A stretch of DNA of 8,793 bases from JAAYCI01 sp964472465 (GTDB lineage: Bacteria > Bacillota > Clostridia > Oscillospirales > Ruminococcaceae): positions 1-8,793 of the forward strand of contig CAYYLW010000115.1 of assembly GCA_964472465.1 (NCBI GenBank), in the 5' to 3' direction. A program made the position numbers and the translations under genes. The notes beneath the pieces were generated by a model that worked only from the letters and a program-made list of their open reading frames with translations, was not told the DNA's origin and did no database searches. This document shows, piece after piece, positions 5,443 through 8,793 of the stretch (positions are counted from its first letter, which is position 1; each line of letters begins with the position of its first letter).

Positions 5443-6765
5443 TCAAACGCCAGCGGCTTCCCCCTGCGGGGCGCTTGTGCTTTGGGGCAAGGCGGCCTCA
5501 CTTTGAGTGGAGGGGGTGGTCTCATCTTGCGGCAGGGTGCCCTCGCTTTGGGGAGGCTGGCTTGCCTGGGTGCCGTCCGGCGCCCCCGGTGGTAGCGAAG
5601 ATACGGCCGCCACACCGCCGGCGGGCGGCAACACTTCCAGCACATCCAGGTTCAGTTCCTCGGGCAAAGGCAAGTTCTCTTCGGCGTTCGGGGCGGTGTC
5701 GATGGCGATACGGGTGGACAGGCTGCCAATGCGGAAACGGTCTAATATGGTCTGGTACACCCGCTCATTGAAGCGGCCCAGGCCCTCCTTGGGCAAATCC
5801 AGGCCAATCTCGCCCCCGGCCACCGTGCCCTCCACACTCTCGCCACCGGGGAAACGCTCCTCTATCCACCCCGCCAGCAGCACCGCCAGTATGTTCTGCG
5901 GGTCATAACTCACCCGGGCCAGCACCTGCTGTGTGCCAGCTTCCTCTGCCAGCATGGGGGCCATGCCGGATACATAGCCCCCGGCCTCTTTGGCTGCCTG
6001 CAAGGCCGCCGGGGTTTGCACCGCCTGGTTCACAAAATAACTGCGCACATTCGCTGTGTCCGGCTGGTATAGTTCCTGCAGAAGGCCGGGCCACTCCGCC
6101 TGGTTTTCGGGCAGGGCCAGCGCAAAAGCCTTCAGGCTGCCTGGCTCGGCCTTACGGTCCTGGGCGGCGGCGTCTGCCCCCAACAAGAACCCCAGCGTAT
6201 AGCGCAGGGCCTGTTCGTCCTCCACCGCGGCAAACGCCACATTGCCCAGTTCCTCGTACACGCTGGCATAACCGGCCAGCCAGCCGCTTTGTTCGGGGGA
6301 ATAGCGCACCATCACCGTGTTTTGGCGCAAGGGGGTGTCAATGGGCATATCCAGTAGAATAAAATCCACCTCGGGATAAAAACGGCCCACCTGCCCGGCC
6401 GTGCCAGCCAGTTCTTCACCCAGCAGCACCACCAGCCGCGCGCCGCCCTTCACCGCCAGTTCTATAGAGGCCCGGGCCGCGGTATCGTCACCCTCGCCAG
6501 CGCGGTACAGCCCACTGGATACGGCCGATTCCCCTGCCACGCGGCTTACCGTGGCCCATACCGATTGGCCGTAGGGGCTATCGGCTGCGGTTTCTGTAAG
6601 CACCATGGCAATTTCGGCCCCGGCCGGGCTGGCCTCTGGCGCCAAGCTACCCGCTGTGGTGGCCACCGGGGATACAGAGGCCTCTGGCACGCCGGTGTCA
6701 CAGCCTGCCAAGCAGCCCAGTGCCAGGGCCACGCCCAGCAGTAACGCACATACTTTCCGCTTCAT
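5443..6765 (-). CDS. BMP/PnrA-like substrate-binding lipoprotein with repetitive tail
   Basis: A 440-residue exported lipoprotein. MKRK, a hydrophobic core and the lipobox LAGC (19-22) predict cleavage before C22 and lipid anchoring. A short Ala/Pro/Ser spacer (23-50) precedes a basic-membrane-protein (periplasmic-binding-like) domain, about 51-357. Landmarks are SPYGQSVWATV (63-73, compare SFNQSAWEGL in the family), YPEVDFILLD (130-139), NTVMVRYSPEQSGWLAGYAS (149-168) and LGFLLGA (191-197). The usual GVDxDQ segment near the end of the domain is not evident around 263-280, so ligand binding may differ. Residues 378-440 are a Pro/Ser/Gln/Ala-rich tail with a 15-residue repeat. The ATG at 6765 is chosen for the signal peptide and a GA-rich site (6771-6780). 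Relatives bind nucleosides for ABC importers, and cytidine deaminase lies upstream, but no transporter genes are here. Nucleoside binding is an inference. Confidence 0.82.
   Translation of the reverse strand: MKRKVCALLLGVALALGCLAGCDTGVPEASVSPVATTAGSLAPEASPAGAEIAMVLTETAADSPYGQSVWATVSRVAGESAVSSGLYRAGEGDDTAARASIELAVKGGARLVVLLGEELAGTAGQVGRFYPEVDFILLDMPIDTPLRQNTVMVRYSPEQSGWLAGYASVYEELGNVAFAAVEDEQALRYTLGFLLGADAAAQDRKAEPGSLKAFALALPENQAEWPGLLQELYQPDTANVRSYFVNQAVQTPAALQAAKEAGGYVSGMAPMLAEEAGTQQVLARVSYDPQNILAVLLAGWIEERFPGGESVEGTVAGGEIGLDLPKEGLGRFNERVYQTILDRFRIGSLSTRIAIDTAPNAEENLPLPEELNLDVLEVLPPAGGVAAVSSLPPGAPDGTQASQPPQSEGTLPQDETTPSTQSEAALPQSTSAPQGEAAGV
5461..5550 (-). repeat. Two 45-bp tandem units in the lipoprotein tail
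   Basis: Residues 406-420 (QSEGTLPQDETTPST) and 421-435 (QSEAALPQSTSAPQG) align without gaps and share QSE and LPQ, encoded by 5506-5550 and 5461-5505. The short DNA word GCTTTGGGG recurs on the + strand at 5415, 5479 and 5545; the first copy lies beyond the stop codon. The units are diverged, so this is an old duplication or a biased low-complexity tail. Confidence 0.55.
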
Positions 6766-6843
6766 TGCCTCTCCCCCCTCTTCACAGCCCAACTTTCTTT
6801 TTGCCGTCCTATTTTTGCCTGTGCCAAAGCAAAACTCTTTTCT

Positions 6844-6872
6844 ATTGTACCCGCAGTATTCCACCCCAGCAA
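6844..6872 (-). promoter_or_regulatory. Promoter of the BMP lipoprotein gene
   Basis: On the - strand, TTGCTG (6872-6867), a 17-base spacer and TACAAT (6849-6844). The start would be near 6837, about 72 bases before the ATG at 6765. This suggests the lipoprotein gene has its own promoter rather than depending only on read-through from cytidine deaminase. Confidence 0.6.
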
Positions 6873-6882
6873 GCAAAAAGCC

Positions 6883-6901
6883 ATTACAATGCGATTACAA
6901 T
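6883..6901. repeat. Direct repeat of ATTACAAT at an 11-bp period, possible regulator site
   Basis: ATTACAAT occurs at 6883-6890 and 6894-6901, so the copies repeat every 11 bp, about one helical turn. On the - strand they read ATTGTAAT and lie 11 to 29 bases upstream of the lipoprotein -35 box. That position suits an activator binding two adjacent half sites on one face of the DNA. The regulator is not identified. Confidence 0.45.
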
Positions 6902-6913
6902 CTTTGGGCGGCG

Positions 6914-6942
6914 TATTCTGCCGGGCCATTTTTTGCAGAATA
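6914..6942. repeat. 8-bp inverted repeat with a 13-base centre
   Basis: TATTCTGC (6914-6921) and GCAGAATA (6935-6942) are perfectly complementary. Neither strand has a T run directly after the stem, so it is not a standard terminator for cytidine deaminase, whose stop is about 40 bases away. It lies upstream of the ATTACAAT repeats and may be part of the same control region or an RNA hairpin at the 3' end of the cytidine deaminase message. Confidence 0.4.
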
Positions 6943-6983
6943 GCAAACGCAGGGAAACCTTTTTTGCGCCCCCTATGCTCTGT

Positions 6984-7388
6984 TCACCGCAGTGAAAATG
7001 CCAGGGGCAATAGCTCCTCTAGGGTATGTGTTTCCAGCTCCCCGCCCGGGTTTACCAGCACTACGGGGAAATCCTTTTGGCAGAACTCGCTCAGCACCTG
7101 GCGGCAAGCGCCACAGGGGCTTACCCCGGCCTCCAGGCCGCCCGCCCCGCCCCCGGCCACCGCCAGGGCCACAAACTGCCGCTCTCCCTGTGCCACCGCC
7201 TGCATCACGGCCCCCCGCTCTGCACATAGTGTTAGGCCATAGCTGGCATTCTCTACATTACAGCCGGTATATACCCGGCCGCTTTCCCCCAGCAAAGCCG
7301 CCCCCACCGCAAATCCTGAGTAGGGGCAGTGGGCATGCTGGCGGGCTTCTACCGCCTGGGCCGCCAGTTCTTTGGCATCATATTCCAT
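6984..7388 (-). CDS. cdd: Cytidine deaminase
   Basis: A 134-residue cytoplasmic enzyme that deaminates cytidine and deoxycytidine to uridine and deoxyuridine in pyrimidine salvage. It matches the short homotetrameric class. CPYSGFAVGAAL (21-32) is the conserved N-terminal stretch. GCNVENASYGLTLCAERGA (42-60) contains the nucleoside-binding N44 and E46, the zinc ligand C55 and the catalytic E57. PCGACRQVLSEF (91-102) contains zinc ligands C92 and C95. All key residues are present and length is normal. AAGGAGG (7398-7404) lies 9 bases before the ATG. Its promoter overlaps that of the divergent membrane-protein gene. Downstream on the same strand, after 218 bases, is the BMP lipoprotein gene; a functional link in nucleoside salvage is plausible but unproven. 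Confidence 0.97.
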   Translation of the reverse strand: MEYDAKELAAQAVEARQHAHCPYSGFAVGAALLGESGRVYTGCNVENASYGLTLCAERGAVMQAVAQGERQFVALAVAGGGAGGLEAGVSPCGACRQVLSEFCQKDFPVVLVNPGGELETHTLEELLPLAFSLR

Positions 7389-7447
7389 CCTAAAGCGCCT
7401 CCTTGCTAAGCCGCAGCAAAAGCTGTGCCCTTGTTTCTATATTTCTT

Positions 7448-7477
7448 ACTATACCATAGCCGCCCGTTATGCTACAA
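7448..7477 (-). promoter_or_regulatory. Promoter of cytidine deaminase
   Basis: On the - strand, TATAGT (7453-7448) is a good -10. TTGTAG (7477-7472) is a poor -35 match at 18-base spacing. The start would be near 7441, about 53 bases before the ATG at 7388. The -35 box lies on top of the -10 box of the opposite promoter. Confidence 0.5.
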
Positions 7478-7478
7478 T
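7470..7478 (+). promoter_or_regulatory. Extended -10 promoter of the membrane protein/radical SAM pair
   Basis: TGC-TACAAT (7470-7478) is an extended -10 with no recognisable -35. The start would be near 7485, about 66 bases before the ATG at 7551. It shares bases with the -35 of the divergent cytidine deaminase promoter, so the two probably compete for polymerase. Confidence 0.5.
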
Positions 7479-7550
7479 AAGGGCAGAAACCGCACACACC
7501 CAAAACGAAAAAACGCACCCAGTACGCCATGATGGCAAGGAGGATTCCAC

Positions 7551-7967
7551 ATGTCTGACACCGATACCCAGGCCCCCGCGCTCACCCCGGACGAGATGTT
7601 GGCAAAGCGGCTGGAAAACATTGAAAACCTACTGGTTAACCAGCAGAAGGCCCAGAAAAAATCTCTGTTTTACCGCCGCCTTTCTTCCCTGTTGCTGCTG
7701 GCGCTGGTGGTGGTGATTGCCGTGGGGCTATACAGCCTAACCGGCACGCTGCAAAGCGCCACCAATGACCTGCCCCAGCTAATACAGCACACCGATGAAC
7801 TGGTGCAGCAGGTGAACGCCGTGGATTTTGACACCCTAAACAACAGTCTGGTCAGCCTGGATGAGGGGCTGGCAAAGCTGGATTTCAGCGCCCTAAACAA
7901 CAGCATTGAAAACCTCTCTCGCGTTACCCAGGCGCTGGCGGACGTGGTGGGCTTCTTCGGCGGTTAG
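7551..7967 (+). CDS. Small single-pass membrane protein with 19-residue repeats, function unknown
   Basis: A 138-residue protein that I do not recognise. Residues 1-42 are hydrophilic and contain a likely helix or coiled coil (DEMLAKRLENIENLLVNQQKAQKK, 14-37, split here only for description by its charged heptads). One membrane helix spans about 44-64 (a run of L, V, A and I). The basic KK and YRR just before it favour an N-in, C-out orientation. After it, residues 65-138 are helical, with two 19-residue repeats at 92-110 and 111-129, sharing DFxxLNNS and then L every few residues. The general shape (one helix followed by amphipathic repeats) recalls DUF948-like and other spacer proteins, without a firm match. 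AAGGAGG (7537-7543) lies 7 bases before the ATG. The stop is one base before the ATG of the radical SAM gene, so the two are co-transcribed and probably translationally coupled. Confidence 0.85.
   Translation: MSDTDTQAPALTPDEMLAKRLENIENLLVNQQKAQKKSLFYRRLSSLLLLALVVVIAVGLYSLTGTLQSATNDLPQLIQHTDELVQQVNAVDFDTLNNSLVSLDEGLAKLDFSALNNSIENLSRVTQALADVVGFFGG
7824..7937 (+). repeat. Two tandem 57-bp units in the small membrane protein
   Basis: Unit 1 is 7824-7880 and unit 2 is 7881-7937. Both encode D-F-x-x-L-N-N-S-(L/I)-x-x-L and end in L. The stretch CCCTAAACAACAG is identical at DNA level in both, which points to an internal duplication rather than convergent low complexity. Confidence 0.6.
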
Positions 7968-7968
7968 C

Positions 7969-8793
7969 ATGGAGGCAGCCTGCACCCTTTGCCCCCGGCG
8001 CTGCGGGGTTTTGCGCAGCCAGCAGCCGGGGGCCTGCGGCGGCGGCGTAAACCCCCGGGTCAACCTGGCCGCGCCACATTTTGGCGAGGAGCCTGCCATC
8101 TCTGGCAGCCGGGGCAGTGGCGCTGTGTTTTTCACCGGCTGTTCGCTGGGTTGCCGGTTCTGCCAAAACCACGCCATCAGCCGGGGGGCGCCCCCCGGCC
8201 AGGAGATGGGGGAAGAGGAACTGGCCGGGGTATTCCTGCGTTTGCAGGGCCAGGGGGTGCACAACCTAAACTTGGTTACGGCCAGCCACCACCGCCCGGT
8301 GGTTTTGGCCGCCCTGCGGCGCGCCAGGGCCGGGGGCCTGCGCTTGCCCGCCGTGTGGAACACCGGCGGCTACGAAAGCCCAGACGCCGCCGCGCAACTG
8401 GCGGGGGATATCCAAATCCACCTGGCCGACCTCAAGTTTTTCTCCCCCGCCCTCTCCTCCCTGTTGGCCAATGCGCCAGATTATTTTACCCATGCCTCGG
8501 CCTATCTAAAAGCGGCCTGTGCACAGTGCGGGCCGCCGCACTTTTCTGCCGAGGGCCTGCTACAAAGCGGGGTGATTGTGCGGCTGCTGGTGTTGCCCGG
8601 GCAAAGTGGCGACACCGTTTTGTTGTTGCGCTGGATGGCCGAAAACCTGCCCCTAGGTGGATTTTTGCTCTCTTTGATGAGCCAGTACACCCCGCCCGCC
8701 GCACTGAGCTTGCCAAAACCGTTTCACCGGCGCCTGGCCAGCTACGAATACCGCAAGGTGCAGCAGGAGGCCCTGTCCCTGGGGCTATGCCAG
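7969..8793 (+). CDS. PflX-type radical SAM protein (pyruvate formate-lyase activase-like), 3' end outside the window
   Basis: An open frame of 275 codons from ATG 7969 to the window edge without a stop. An N-terminal Cys motif CTLCPRRCGV (5-14) with C23-G24 is followed by the radical SAM cluster motif C58-SLG-C62-RF-C65, which holds the 4Fe-4S cluster and binds S-adenosylmethionine. Then come NLNLVTASHHRP (99-110), WNTGGYE (130-136), LADLKFF (about 152-158), RLLVLPG (205-211) and MSQYTP (237-242). This order is typical of the PflX-like group (COG1313), related to glycyl-radical-enzyme activases but without a proven substrate; relatives are about 290-340 residues, so little is missing. An extra C184-x-x-C187 pair is visible. 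The start has no clear ribosome binding site of its own and lies one base after the preceding stop, suggesting coupling. No glycyl radical enzyme is in view. Confidence 0.9.
   Translation, partial: MEAACTLCPRRCGVLRSQQPGACGGGVNPRVNLAAPHFGEEPAISGSRGSGAVFFTGCSLGCRFCQNHAISRGAPPGQEMGEEELAGVFLRLQGQGVHNLNLVTASHHRPVVLAALRRARAGGLRLPAVWNTGGYESPDAAAQLAGDIQIHLADLKFFSPALSSLLANAPDYFTHASAYLKAACAQCGPPHFSAEGLLQSGVIVRLLVLPGQSGDTVLLLRWMAENLPLGGFLLSLMSQYTPPAALSLPKPFHRRLASYEYRKVQQEALSLGLCQ

Noticed and set aside
7969..8793. Frames on the - strand opposite the radical SAM gene (8266-8493 and 7893-8363)
   Set aside because: They lack domains, while the + strand frame is open for 275 codons with the full set of PflX motifs.

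Overview
The window looks like ordinary chromosome from a GC-rich, Gram-positive Clostridia-type gut bacterium; Oscillospiraceae or Ruminococcaceae relatives are my guess. The grounds are strong AGGAGG-type ribosome binding sites, consensus sigma-A promoters, a tRNA gene with encoded CCA, a BMP-family lipoprotein, an XRE regulator with a membrane domain, and a dispersed-looking GGGGCGAAC palindrome. I see no phage, transposase, CRISPR or rRNA.

Layout from left to right. (1) The 3' two thirds of a tRNA-Pro(GGG) gene with its own terminator. (2) An aldose-1-epimerase family (LacX-like) gene on the + strand, ending at a long bidirectional terminator. (3) An NCS2 nucleobase permease (- strand) divergent from a TetR-family regulator (+ strand). 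The 346-bp gap between them holds a near-consensus promoter for each gene and an 18-bp operator-like dyad just downstream of the permease start site. (4) A small bacterial PH-domain protein (+), then a perfect 28-bp palindrome acting as a convergent terminator. (5) Three - strand genes: cytidine deaminase, a BMP/PnrA-like lipoprotein with a repetitive C-terminal tail, and an XRE regulator with about six membrane helices. (6) A + strand pair read from a promoter that overlaps the cytidine deaminase promoter: a 138-residue single-pass membrane protein with two 19-residue repeats, and, after one base, a PflX-type radical SAM protein that runs off the right edge with no stop.

A loose nucleobase and nucleoside salvage theme is possible: NCS2 permease, a lipoprotein of a family that includes nucleoside-binding proteins, and cytidine deaminase. 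However, these genes are not one operon and no ABC transporter genes are present, so the link is an inference. Five genes need a start different from the longest open frame (permease 2632, TetR 2979, PH protein 3748, XRE regulator 5235, lipoprotein 6765). In each case the ribosome binding site, promoter position or signal peptide decides it.

I found no clearly undescribed system. The items most worth a second look are the small membrane protein coupled to the radical SAM gene, the TetR/NCS2 operator arrangement, the 11-bp-spaced direct repeats upstream of the lipoprotein promoter, and the divergence and tail of that lipoprotein.
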